The notes below the pieces were generated by a model. It saw only the letters and a list, made by a program, of their open reading frames with translations, searched no databases and was not told the origin of the DNA. A program made the position numbers and the translations under genes. From Methanosarcina sp. (lineage in GTDB: Archaea > Halobacteriota > Methanosarcinia > Methanosarcinales > Methanosarcinaceae): a stretch of 9,122 nt of DNA. How positions within the stretch are numbered: the first letter of the stretch is position 1; every line of letters begins with the position of its first letter. This document shows, one piece after another, positions 1 to 7,003 of this stretch. Location: the NCBI GenBank assembly GCA_013330315.1, contig DUIO01000289.1, forward strand, positions 9,348 through 18,469, given 5' to 3'.

Positions 1-1
1 A

Positions 2-85
2 CCAATACAGAATATAGAATTTAAGATAGATAAACCCAAAAAAGATGCCAGAAAGCCCGAAAGAATAAAGGACTCGTTTTCATGA
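2..85 (+). CDS. C-terminal tail of an upstream gene (partial, beginning outside the window)
   Basis: This frame is open from the first bases to a TGA at 83-85 and encodes about 27 residues rich in Lys, Arg, Asp and Glu (it reads PIQNIEFKIDKPKKD and onward, ending in DSFS). The other two forward frames contain stops within the first 33 bases, so if a gene enters the window on this strand it must be this one. Its TGA overlaps the ATG of the next gene in the classic ATGA arrangement, which suggests translational coupling in one operon. The AAAGGA ribosome binding site of the next gene would lie inside this reading frame. The fragment is too short to name a family. An open stretch of 27 codons can occur by chance, so confidence is moderate. 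Confidence 0.5.
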   Translation, partial: PIQNIEFKIDKPKKDARKPERIKDSFS

Positions 86-1590
86 ACGTGATTAAAATAC
101 TCAAAGCAGGAAACCGGAAAAAATTTTCTTATTTTATTCCTGGTATTATTGCCGGTATTGTACTTGTTCTCTTTTTTGCCGGAACCATAGCCACGGTGTC
201 AGCCTCTGGAATCGAAGCAAGCAGGGAAATCTCTGCAGGAACGGTTTACGCAGGTGAGACCTTTACGGTGACCGTGCACATAAGGACAGACCAGTATATT
301 GAAGCTCCCGCTCTTGACGAGAACCTGCCTGAGGGGTGGAATGTCAGCAGAATTGAAGATGACGGAGCCGTATTTCAGAATATTGAAACTTTCAAAGAAT
401 CTACTATGGAATGGATCTGGGTAGAGAGCATTCAGGCGGCCGGAGAAAAAACTGTTGTATACAGGGTCTTTGTGCCTTCAGTCATTGAGCCTGGGAACTT
501 CACATTCTCAGGCAACGTTTCCGCATACTCCATCCCCTCTGTTCCTGTTACAGGAGCTTCGGAGATAATAGTCACATACCCGCCTCCCGAAGCCAACTTT
601 TCCGCAAGCCCTCTCTCCGGTATTGCCCCCCTTAAGGTCCAGTTCACGAATTTATGTACAGACAACGCTGACGCATGGGAGTGGGACTTCAATGGGAACG
701 AAAGCGTTGATTCTTCAGAAAAAGACCCTGTCTGGACCTATGAAACCGCGGGCACCTATACTGTAGTTCTCAAGGCAGTCAACAATACTTACGGAACAGA
801 TACCGAAATAAAAACAGACTTTATCATAGTCACCGAAGAAATCCCATCTTCCGGAGGAAGCAGCAGTAAGAGCAGCGGAAGTAGTGGTGGAGGTGGAGGA
901 GGCGGATCTCCCGAATCGAGCAGGAATGTAGAGCTCAAGGAAATCTCAAATGAACAGGTTTTCAAAGGAATCCACACAAGTTACACCTTCAAAGGAGGCA
1001 TAAATGACATCGTTACCATTGAGTTTGACCCTAAAAAGAACTTTGGAAAAACAACCACAATTGTGGAGATCCTGAAGAATACTTCCGTAATAGTAAAAGA
1101 GCCCGCTCCGGGAATTGTTTATAAGAACCTGAACATCTGGGTCGGAAACAGCGGCTTTTCAAACCCTGAGAACTTTGAAAATGCAATGATAAGTTTCAGA
1201 GTAAACAAAGCATGGCTTTCGGAAAACGACATAGGCGAAAGCACTATAGCTCTGTACAGGTACAGTGAAGATAAATGGGCTGCACTGCCAACAACCCTCA
1301 CCGGAGATGATGAGAACTACTTCTACTTTACCGCAGAAACCCCGGGTTTTTCACCTTTCGCAATCGTAAGCCCGAAAAAGAATAGCCAGTCGTCAATCGA
1401 AATCGCTCCTGCTACGGATAAGGAAAATAATATAACAAGCACAGGAAAGACATCAGGAGAAGAAAATGACGGGAATCCGGCTTCAGATGAAGAGAAAGAA
1501 AATAAAAGCGCTCCGGGAGCCGGAATTTTGTTTGCAGCAGCCGGGTTTCTGGCGTCTTACGTGAGCATGGTGAAAAAAAGAATGAAATAA
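82..1590 (+). CDS. Secreted or cell-surface PKD-domain protein with PGF-pre-PGF domain and C-terminal anchor
   Basis: This 502-residue protein is built for the outside of the cell. A basic N-terminus is followed by a hydrophobic signal or membrane segment at residues 16-40, ending near VSASG. Residues 43-165 form a beta-rich extracellular module. Residues 168-252 are a PKD domain, with the core WDFNGN at 201-206 in place of the textbook WDFGDG and a closing TYTVVLKAVN. A Ser/Gly-only linker (256-276) follows, then a domain at 282-431 that I recognise as the PGF-pre-PGF type (ends PGFSPFAIVSP). An acidic, Asn-containing linker (434-475) leads to a short hydrophobic tail, PGAGILFAAAGFLASY, capped by KKRMK. 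That layout matches an archaeosortase-type C-terminal signal, although the tripeptide is PGA instead of PGF. The ATG at 82 is the first in frame after stops at 22 and 31 and has AAAGGA 9 nt upstream. N-glycosylation sequons (NFT, NVS, NNT, NTS) fit an exported protein. The exact role, whether S-layer associated, adhesin or other, is unknown. Confidence 0.88.
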   Translation: MNVIKILKAGNRKKFSYFIPGIIAGIVLVLFFAGTIATVSASGIEASREISAGTVYAGETFTVTVHIRTDQYIEAPALDENLPEGWNVSRIEDDGAVFQNIETFKESTMEWIWVESIQAAGEKTVVYRVFVPSVIEPGNFTFSGNVSAYSIPSVPVTGASEIIVTYPPPEANFSASPLSGIAPLKVQFTNLCTDNADAWEWDFNGNESVDSSEKDPVWTYETAGTYTVVLKAVNNTYGTDTEIKTDFIIVTEEIPSSGGSSSKSSGSSGGGGGGGSPESSRNVELKEISNEQVFKGIHTSYTFKGGINDIVTIEFDPKKNFGKTTTIVEILKNTSVIVKEPAPGIVYKNLNIWVGNSGFSNPENFENAMISFRVNKAWLSENDIGESTIALYRYSEDKWAALPTTLTGDDENYFYFTAETPGFSPFAIVSPKKNSQSSIEIAPATDKENNITSTGKTSGEENDGNPASDEEKENKSAPGAGILFAAAGFLASYVSMVKKRMK

Positions 1591-1615
1591 ATCTTCTAAA
1601 AGCCTTTCAAGACCG

Positions 1616-1636
1616 GGAAGGTTTCATGAACCTTCC
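1616..1636. terminator. Perfect hairpin between convergent genes, possible bidirectional terminator
   Basis: GGAAGGTT at 1616-1623 pairs perfectly with AACCTTCC at 1629-1636 around a 5-nt loop. It lies in the 76-bp gap between the stop of the surface-protein gene and the stop of the converging nucleotidyltransferase gene, the usual place for a shared terminator. There is no T-tract after it on either strand, and T-tracts are the main known archaeal termination signal. It may therefore act as an mRNA 3'-end stabiliser instead. Confidence 0.4.
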
Positions 1637-1666
1637 TGTCTCAAAAGTAGTCAATTTCCACCAGGA

Positions 1667-2608
1667 TCAAATATATCCGCATTTTTCAAGCCATGTAAGG
1701 GATCTTATCCATTCCCCTTTCGGCTCCCTTGAAGTGCCCACAACAAGCCGTTTAATGTCCCCTACTTCTTCGACTACGCCCCGGGCTTCTATAGTCTCAC
1801 CAGGGAGAGCCTGACCTGCATAGGTATGGGTGTATGAAAGGACATGATCAATTTCTTCATGCTCCACTTTGTAGTATGCAGGGCTGTCAAAAGCAAAATC
1901 GGCATTTTTGACCGTAGCTTCGATCTTCATTTTAACTGTATCTTTTCCTCGTAGCAAGGGCTCCTTAATCTGGTCCCATTCCTTTACGAAAAGGAGGTCA
2001 AAATATGTGCCTTCAACCATGCCGCGGTTTCCTTTTCTGGATTCGTGCAGCATGAATTCGTCAAAAGAAATCTCGGGAATTCTTTTTCTATAGATCCTCT
2101 GCCACATATCCTTATCGAGTTCTTCTATTGGTCCTTTTTGCTGTTTTGCAAGGGATATGGCATCTCTTGCCCTGAACCACATGGGACCATAGACAACAAA
2201 ATCGATGTCTGAGGTTTCATTCTGCAGACCTGCAAGCATTGAACCGGTGACTCCCATGCTTGTCCTCGGGATTCCTGCAAGGTCAAGTACTTTTACAATC
2301 GCCCTTACACGGCTATCGGAATTAATAAGCTCGGGGATTACATCAGAAGGGCGGAGCACTTTTTTTACTTCGGATTCAGGAACAACATGTACGTCCTGGA
2401 CCCAGTCGGGCCTGTTTTTTTTCATGAACTCGAAAGCCGGACCGAAATCGTACTTTTTGTACCGCTTTCCACCCAGCTCCCTCTCCCCGGTCTCATCCGG
2501 AACATATCGGAGTGTGGCTCTTATTCCATCATTGCGGAAATAATCAGAGACTGCAAAAAGCCAGTCATCTTTCGTAAGAAGAAAATCTCTGAGGCGTGTT
2601 TTAATCAT
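1667..2608 (-). CDS. Predicted archaeal nucleotidyltransferase (COG1665 type, 'DNA polymerase beta domain' family)
   Basis: This is a 313-residue protein from ATG 2608. The nucleotidyltransferase signature is clear: TGSMLAGLQNETSDIDFVV carries the helix-turn Gly122-Ser123 and the metal-binding pair Asp134 and Asp136, and a third acidic residue is likely Asp204 in TYFDLLFV. The N-terminal 110 residues and the C-terminal segment (about 245-313, including EARGVVEEVGDIKRLVV, possibly a small beta-barrel) flank this core. Members are common in archaea and are often labelled DNA polymerase beta subunit, but they are too small and lack the polymerase domains. The substrate (RNA, protein or small molecule) is unknown. 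An upstream TTG at 2617 would add MVQ. I prefer ATG 2608 because the TATA box at about 2637-2644 predicts transcription starting close to 2612-2616, giving a nearly leaderless mRNA, and no ribosome site is visible. The gene is transcribed alone, diverging from the amidohydrolase. Confidence 0.85.
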   Translation of the reverse strand: MIKTRLRDFLLTKDDWLFAVSDYFRNDGIRATLRYVPDETGERELGGKRYKKYDFGPAFEFMKKNRPDWVQDVHVVPESEVKKVLRPSDVIPELINSDSRVRAIVKVLDLAGIPRTSMGVTGSMLAGLQNETSDIDFVVYGPMWFRARDAISLAKQQKGPIEELDKDMWQRIYRKRIPEISFDEFMLHESRKGNRGMVEGTYFDLLFVKEWDQIKEPLLRGKDTVKMKIEATVKNADFAFDSPAYYKVEHEEIDHVLSYTHTYAGQALPGETIEARGVVEEVGDIKRLVVGTSREPKGEWIRSLTWLEKCGYI

Positions 2609-2635
2609 TTGTACCAACTCTGCAACCAGTTCTGG

Positions 2636-2648
2636 AATATATAATAAG
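2636..2648 (-). promoter_or_regulatory. TATA-box candidate for the nucleotidyltransferase gene
   Basis: On the minus strand this reads CTTATTATATATT, an archaeal TATA-like element centred about 32 bp upstream of ATG 2608. With the usual 22-27 bp from TATA centre to start of transcription, the transcript would begin a few bases before the ATG. That fits a leaderless mRNA and the absence of a Shine-Dalgarno sequence. Confidence 0.5.
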
Positions 2649-2661
2649 TATTATAAGTATT
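2644..2661. repeat. Perfect 9-bp tandem duplication beside the TATA box
   Basis: ATAAGTATT occurs twice head to tail (2644-2652 and 2653-2661), immediately upstream of and overlapping the TATA region of the minus-strand nucleotidyltransferase. It may be a transcription-factor half-site pair or a simple replication-slippage product. It is the first of four tandem duplications in this intergenic region. Confidence 0.6.
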
Positions 2662-2851
2662 CGGTCTGCCGAGCCTAACTTCCATCGATCGGTTTTCGGC
2701 TAAGAATAATTTTGCAGTGATTCGGAAGACAGGATTTCAGTCTTAAGCCAGTTTTCCTGATATCGGGCTTAATAACGAAATAAAAATGACAGTTAATGAA
2801 AGCTTGAACGCTATAATGGCTTGAGTGCCTTTTTAAATAATTGGCAGAATA

Positions 2852-2886
2852 TAGATGTATTGCACCAGTCTAGATGTATTGCACCA
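2852..2886. repeat. Direct repeat, 16 bp twice at 19-bp period
   Basis: TAGATGTATTGCACCA is present exactly at 2852-2867 and again at 2871-2886, separated by GTC. It lies in the middle of the divergent intergenic region, about 150 bp before the amidohydrolase start. The copies are identical, so the duplication is either recent or kept by selection. The spacing of roughly two helical turns would place both copies on the same DNA face if it is an operator. Confidence 0.75.
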
Positions 2887-2896
2887 TTCATGTATT

Positions 2897-2944
2897 TAAT
2901 TGTCAGTATTTTATTCATACTAATTATCAGTATTTCATTCATAC
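2897..2944. repeat. Near-perfect 24-bp tandem repeat (two copies)
   Basis: Two adjacent 24-bp units (2897-2920 and 2921-2944) differ at two positions. The shared core is TCAGTATTT(T/C)ATTCATAC, preceded by TAATT(G/A). A partial third copy (AATTGTAT) may follow at about 2951. This sits 11 bp after the 16-bp direct repeat and does not resemble a CRISPR, since there are no unique spacers. Confidence 0.7.
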
Positions 2945-2986
2945 CCGATTAATTGTATATGGGAAGAAAAAACGAATAAGAAAATT

Positions 2987-3015
2987 GAGTAATATATACC
3001 AGGAGTAATATATAC
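2987..3015 (+). promoter_or_regulatory. Duplicated TATA-like box upstream of the amidohydrolase gene
   Basis: GAGTAATATATAC occurs at 2987-2999 and 3003-3015 (16-bp period). Each copy contains AATATATA, a good archaeal TATA element. The first copy predicts transcription from about 3020 and a leader of about 15 nt; the second predicts a start at or beside the ATG at 3035. The duplication may provide two alternative start sites. Without transcript mapping it is a prediction, and a further AT-rich box (TTTTTAAATA, about 2830-2839) is also possible. Confidence 0.45.
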
Positions 3016-3034
3016 TGAAGAAGTAAAATAAAAA

Positions 3035-4360
3035 ATGCCGAACATTGTCGAAAAAATAAACGGAATAACCTGCATGTGCAGAAGATCCGAGGGAATATTT
3101 TTGAGAGATGATCCAATTGCAGAGACGCTTGAAGCCTGGATTATCAGGCTAAGGCGAGAATTTCACCGGTACCCCGAACTCAGCTTCGAAGAATACGAAA
3201 CGCAAAGACGAATTCTGGAAACCCTTAACGAATTGAGAATAGAAGCCAGGAAGATTGCTGACACCGGCGTGCTTGCAAGCATCCGGGGCACAATGCCTGG
3301 TCCCTGCATTGCCCTGAGGACAGATACTGACGGCCTGCAGGTCCAGGAGGAGCTTACGGAAAGGAACAGGGACTACATTTCCGGAAATAAAGGAGTAATG
3401 CATGCCTGCGGCCACGATGGGCATATGGCAATGCTCTTTGGCGCTGCAAGGCTTTTTTTAGAAAACAGGGACTTTCCTGGAGAGGTACGCCTGATCTTCC
3501 AGCCCGCAGAAGAAATTCCCCCGGGCGGGTCCGAGAGAGTAATTGCAGAGGGTGGGCTTGAAGGTGTGGATGCGGTAATGGGCATGCACATATTTACAAA
3601 CCACGAATCCGGAAGTGTTGGTTTTCGTCCCGGACCTTTTATGGCAAGCACAAATCGTTTTGAGATCATCTTTAAAGGAAAAGGCGGGCATATCTCAAAG
3701 CCTGAAAGCTGCATAGACCCTGTAAGGATGGCAACAGACTTTATAAGCAGCCTCTATCCTGCCTTGGAAAAGCAGCTTGAACCGGATAAATATGTTCTTG
3801 GTATAGGAAGGATCGAAGGAGGAGCCCAGTTTAACAGGACTCCTGACGTTGTGGAGATCCTTGGGAGTTACAGGACCTTTGACAGCGAGACTACGGAAGT
3901 TATCGACCTGACTATAAAAGATTGCCTTGATAGGATAAAAGAAAAATATGCAAAACCCGGAGAAGAGTTCACAGGGCTTCCTGACTATGACCTTGATATC
4001 CTGCACGGTTATCCGGTTCTCGTAAACGACCCTGTTTTTACGGATACGGTTACTCTGAAACTGCAGGAAAGTTTTCCTGAACTCACAGTGTATCCCGAAA
4101 TAGAAAAGACCTTTGCTGCCGAAGACTTTGCAAGTTATTTACAGGTAGTGCCGGGTATTTTCATTTCTCTCGGCACCCGGAATCAGGAAAAAGGAATTGT
4201 GGAGATTAACCACTCATGCACGTTTGATATTGATGAAGATATCCTCCTCACAGGTTCAGAAATTTTCTACACCATATCTCTGGATTTCCTGAAGCACCCT
4301 GAAAAATACCTGAATTTTCAAAAATATAATGGTCCCCATAAATATATTGAGAAAGCCTGA
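3035..4360 (+). CDS. M20D-family metallo-amidohydrolase / N-acyl-amino-acid deacylase
   Basis: This is a 441-residue cytosolic metallohydrolase of the hippurate hydrolase / IAA-amino-acid hydrolase / N-acetyl-diaminopimelate deacetylase group, which cleaves an N-acyl group from an amino acid. Family landmarks appear in order: LRREFHRYPELSFEE (39-53), RTDTDGLQVQE (95-105), MHACGHDGH with metal ligands Cys125 and His127 (122-130), FQPAEE with Glu159/Glu160 (155-160), MGMH with His185, GGHISKP (217-223) in the dimerisation lid domain, AEDFASYL (362-369), and NHSCTFDIDE with His393 (392-401). The motif normally read RADMDALPIQE is altered here (Thr96, Thr98, Gly100 and Gln102), although both Asp residues remain, so the substrate may differ. 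The N-terminus is about 20 residues longer than usual. TTG at 3101, preceded by GAGGG, is an alternative start giving a family-typical length. The acetyltransferase follows closely in the same operon. The true substrate is unknown. Confidence 0.88.
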   Translation: MPNIVEKINGITCMCRRSEGIFLRDDPIAETLEAWIIRLRREFHRYPELSFEEYETQRRILETLNELRIEARKIADTGVLASIRGTMPGPCIALRTDTDGLQVQEELTERNRDYISGNKGVMHACGHDGHMAMLFGAARLFLENRDFPGEVRLIFQPAEEIPPGGSERVIAEGGLEGVDAVMGMHIFTNHESGSVGFRPGPFMASTNRFEIIFKGKGGHISKPESCIDPVRMATDFISSLYPALEKQLEPDKYVLGIGRIEGGAQFNRTPDVVEILGSYRTFDSETTEVIDLTIKDCLDRIKEKYAKPGEEFTGLPDYDLDILHGYPVLVNDPVFTDTVTLKLQESFPELTVYPEIEKTFAAEDFASYLQVVPGIFISLGTRNQEKGIVEINHSCTFDIDEDILLTGSEIFYTISLDFLKHPEKYLNFQKYNGPHKYIEKA

Positions 4361-4440
4361 ATCAGGAAAGTATGGTTATAAAACTTAAATTAAAGAAAGA
4401 AGATAAATACAGGCTCTATAAATTAATCGGGAGAGAAAAA

Positions 4441-4878
4441 ATGATTATCCAGAGGTATAATGATTCCATGCAGGGAGAAATCAGGGACGTTGTACTCGAA
4501 GTCCTGCTGGAACACGGCTTTGAGTATGACAGGCTCAAAGATGCTGACCTGAAGGATATTAACGGCTATTATTTTGCAAAAGGAGGCACTTTTTTTGTAG
4601 GGCTTGCCGACGGCAGGGTGGTTGGCACTGCAGCAGTCAGAAAACTTGAAGGAGGCATGTGCGAAATAAGGCGCATTTACCTTAAAAAGGATTTCAGAGG
4701 CAAAGGTAACGGAGAAAAGCTTTTTCTCGCGGCTCTGGATTTTGCCGGGAAAAATTGTGCAGGTGTCGTGCTCAAGACCGATACAACCCTCAAAAAAGCA
4801 ATAAGCATGTACCTTAAGCACGGGTTTACTTTTGTAGAAGAAAAGGAAGGGTATCTGTATTATGAAAAACGGTTTTAA
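4441..4878 (+). CDS. GNAT-family N-acetyltransferase
   Basis: This 145-residue protein has the Gcn5-related acetyltransferase fold and transfers acetyl from acetyl-CoA to an amine. It is recognised by the beta4-alpha3 acetyl-CoA loop IRRIYLKKDFRGKGNGEKLF (residues 77-96), with the pyrophosphate-binding RGKGNG at 86-91, and by the late motif ISMYLKHGFTFVEE (121-134), typical of the C-terminal part of the fold. I chose ATG 4441 because GGGAGAG lies just upstream with about 7 nt spacing and the family alignment begins with MIIQRYNDS. An in-frame ATG at 4372 with AGGA 4 nt upstream would add 23 Lys-rich residues and put the gene 11 nt after the amidohydrolase; it cannot be excluded. Both starts place it as the second gene of that operon. 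Its substrate cannot be told from sequence, but pairing with a deacylase suggests a related amino compound. Confidence 0.85.
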   Translation: MIIQRYNDSMQGEIRDVVLEVLLEHGFEYDRLKDADLKDINGYYFAKGGTFFVGLADGRVVGTAAVRKLEGGMCEIRRIYLKKDFRGKGNGEKLFLAALDFAGKNCAGVVLKTDTTLKKAISMYLKHGFTFVEEKEGYLYYEKRF

Positions 4879-4957
4879 AAAACCGTTTCATGCTTCCTTT
4901 GCTTCGTTCTTCCCGCAGGTTTCATTCTTTCTTTAGGTCCCGATTTTATTTTTTCCA
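4867..4957 (+). terminator. Hairpin plus T-rich tracts ending the amidohydrolase-acetyltransferase operon
   Basis: AAACGGTTTT (4867-4876) is the exact reverse complement of AAAACCGTTT (4879-4888), so a stem of about 8 bp forms right over the acetyltransferase stop codon. It is followed by pyrimidine-rich DNA, with TTTCATTCTTTCTTT from 4920 and ATTTTATTTTTT from 4943, suitable for archaeal U-tract termination. The converging glucoamylase gene stops at 4968, so this short gap probably terminates both transcripts. Confidence 0.5.
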
Positions 4958-4967
4958 GCAGACCGTA

Positions 4968-6995
4968 TTATCTGTCCGGTAAAACACATGAACCACCTTC
5001 CCTTTTTGCAAGAGCCTGAAGATATTCGAGTACTGCAAGCACGAAGGCTGAATGGGACCAGGCGAGCGGGAGGACAGAAAGAGGTCTGCCTTTATCGTCT
5101 ATCTGCTCTGGCATAAGGCCTGAAGGATGAGCATGAGCTGCGCACCAGTCAAGAAGCTCAAGTGCCCGGTCCAGGTTCCCAATTGCAGAATGCCACTGAG
5201 AGAGCCAGAGAGTACAGATAATCCAGCTGTTCATGTAGCCGTAGTAGCCGTCATGGAGATACCTGGCAATCCCGCCTGAAGGGCGCAAAAGTTCGCGCTC
5301 TATTGCTTCCATTGTCCTGACTACTCTGGGGTCATCTGGAGGGAGAATTCCAAAATACCAGACTGCAAAGACCGAAGAATCGAGGGTCGGCTCTTCAAGG
5401 GAGCGCCTGAAACGCCTGAGCTTATTATCATAAAGCTTCTCGATAATAGCCTCTTTTAGCCGGTCTGCAGCCTCTTTCCAGGCATCTGCGTTGCCGTAGT
5501 CTCCAAGGGAGCGTGCAAGTTCGCAGGCGCCTTTAAGCCCTGAATAAACTGCACAGGCGCTATAGGTGTGTACACCTTTTCTCTCTTCCCACAGGTCGAA
5601 ACTTGAAATTGGAAGACCGGTTTCCTGGCTAATTGCTTTTGTGAGATAACTGGCTGCAGGGATTACAATGCCTCTGTAATGCCTGCCTGTAGTCCATACG
5701 CTTCGTGCGATTTCCCAGTTGTTGTACAGTGCGTAGATCGGAAGCCCTGTCTCATCAATCTGAATCATGGGTACCGGGTGCCAGGTGCTCCCGAAGTCTC
5801 CGGCAGGCGTATATTTATGAAGGAAATTGCCTCTGGGAGTAATGGTCTTTGAGAAAAACTCAAATGTTTCGGCACTCAGATGGTGGTAGCGCGCCCTATC
5901 AAGAGCAAGGCAGACCCATGCAGCATCTCTGGGCCAGCAATAGGTATAAAGGTCTGCCCCAAACTGCTTGATATCCGAGTCGCAGGACGCAATTATCGAA
6001 CCTCTGATATCCATATGGGCTACTGATGCAAGCAGGCTTCTGTAAAAGCTTTTTATAACTCTTTCGGGAAGCTGCGGCATCCACGCATATTCAGGAAGGA
6101 CGGATATGCGTTCTGTAAACGAATTCCAGAAATTGAAATTATGGTGGAAGAGGTCGTTTCTTCCGGCTTCTTTTACCCTTTTATGTATTTTAAGTACGCT
6201 GCAGTAATTTTTTCCAAGGACAATCCAGGAATGCACTCTTGTTGCTTCTCCCGGTTTTAATTCCGGGAGGGTCCAACCAAGTGTCGAGTCTACAGAACCA
6301 TGAGCTACAGGGTTGCCGCTCAGGCTTGCGTCATTTTCCATGTCTCTCCAGGTACCTTCAAGCCCTTTCCATTCTGCAGTTCCCACAGCATACTGGTCAA
6401 AAGAAGGCTCACTTGCATGCAGAAAATAGCGATCGCGCTTATAATGGATAAGGACATGCTTATCAATTACGGCAGTTTCTCCTATTTTGGTCTCAAGAAT
6501 CCTGTAATTCTGATTGGAAAAAAGGCGAAGGCGCCTTAAAGAGTTGGAGGTATTTCTGACCTCAAATGTCCTGTAAAAGATGTTTGTGGACGGGTGGACT
6601 GCCTCCCATACGGTAACTCTAAGGCCCAGTTCCGGATTTTCAAAAATTGTTTCCCCGATGTTTGAGACAACCTCTCTGCAGGCTTCATGTATTTTTTCAT
6701 TAACTGCCTTTTTTGCGCCTGTCGTACCTGTTGAATCAGAAGTTCTTTCCGAATTATTTTTCGAGATATCAAGAATTCTGTCACAAAACTCTGTTGCAAA
6801 ATCGGACTTATATCGCTGCCGGAGATCCCAGTTTTCAAGCCAGCTGCAGTAAAAGGAATCAAGGTCGCATATACCGATTCTTATCGAGTTCCCGTGATTC
6901 TCAAGCCCCACATAAGGGAAATAGATATCCCTTATAGTCCCTCTTTCATCTTCACAGATCAAAATTTTTCCATTTCCGAAAATTAGCGGCCTAAT
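4968..6995 (-). CDS. Glycoside hydrolase family 15 glucoamylase-like protein with apparent ATT start
   Basis: This GH15 enzyme, 675 residues as called, would release glucose from the ends of alpha-glucans such as glycogen; no signal peptide is seen, so it is probably cytosolic. An N-terminal beta-sandwich domain (about 1-290, beginning IFGNGK and IRDIYFPYVGLENHG) precedes the (alpha/alpha)6 catalytic barrel (about 305-665). Key motifs are YCWPRDAAW (352-360), DLWEERKGVHTYS (467-479) with the probable general acid Glu470, and GLMPEQID (626-633) with the probable general base Glu630, followed by PLAWSHSAF. A low-complexity Ser/Thr segment (about 77-95) looks like an insert. The first ATG/GTG/TTG-type codon is TTG at 6962, but starting there would remove the conserved IFGNGKIL. 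The frame is open to a TAG at 7010-7008. A GGAGG at 7008-7004 is placed 8 nt before an in-frame ATT at 6995, which gives MRPLIFGNGK. The family call is firm; the start is inferred. Confidence 0.88.
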   Translation of the reverse strand: MRPLIFGNGKILICEDERGTIRDIYFPYVGLENHGNSIRIGICDLDSFYCSWLENWDLRQRYKSDFATEFCDRILDISKNNSERTSDSTGTTGAKKAVNEKIHEACREVVSNIGETIFENPELGLRVTVWEAVHPSTNIFYRTFEVRNTSNSLRRLRLFSNQNYRILETKIGETAVIDKHVLIHYKRDRYFLHASEPSFDQYAVGTAEWKGLEGTWRDMENDASLSGNPVAHGSVDSTLGWTLPELKPGEATRVHSWIVLGKNYCSVLKIHKRVKEAGRNDLFHHNFNFWNSFTERISVLPEYAWMPQLPERVIKSFYRSLLASVAHMDIRGSIIASCDSDIKQFGADLYTYCWPRDAAWVCLALDRARYHHLSAETFEFFSKTITPRGNFLHKYTPAGDFGSTWHPVPMIQIDETGLPIYALYNNWEIARSVWTTGRHYRGIVIPAASYLTKAISQETGLPISSFDLWEERKGVHTYSACAVYSGLKGACELARSLGDYGNADAWKEAADRLKEAIIEKLYDNKLRRFRRSLEEPTLDSSVFAVWYFGILPPDDPRVVRTMEAIERELLRPSGGIARYLHDGYYGYMNSWIICTLWLSQWHSAIGNLDRALELLDWCAAHAHPSGLMPEQIDDKGRPLSVLPLAWSHSAFVLAVLEYLQALAKREGGSCVLPDR

Positions 6996-7003
6996 TTTGG
7001 ATA

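Noticed and set aside
789..977. Minus-strand ORF with runs of Pro and Leu
   Set aside because: It is the antisense reading of the Ser/Gly linker of the surface protein.
2205..2543. 112-codon plus-strand ORF inside the nucleotidyltransferase gene
   Set aside because: It is antisense to a gene with an intact catalytic motif and has no family features.
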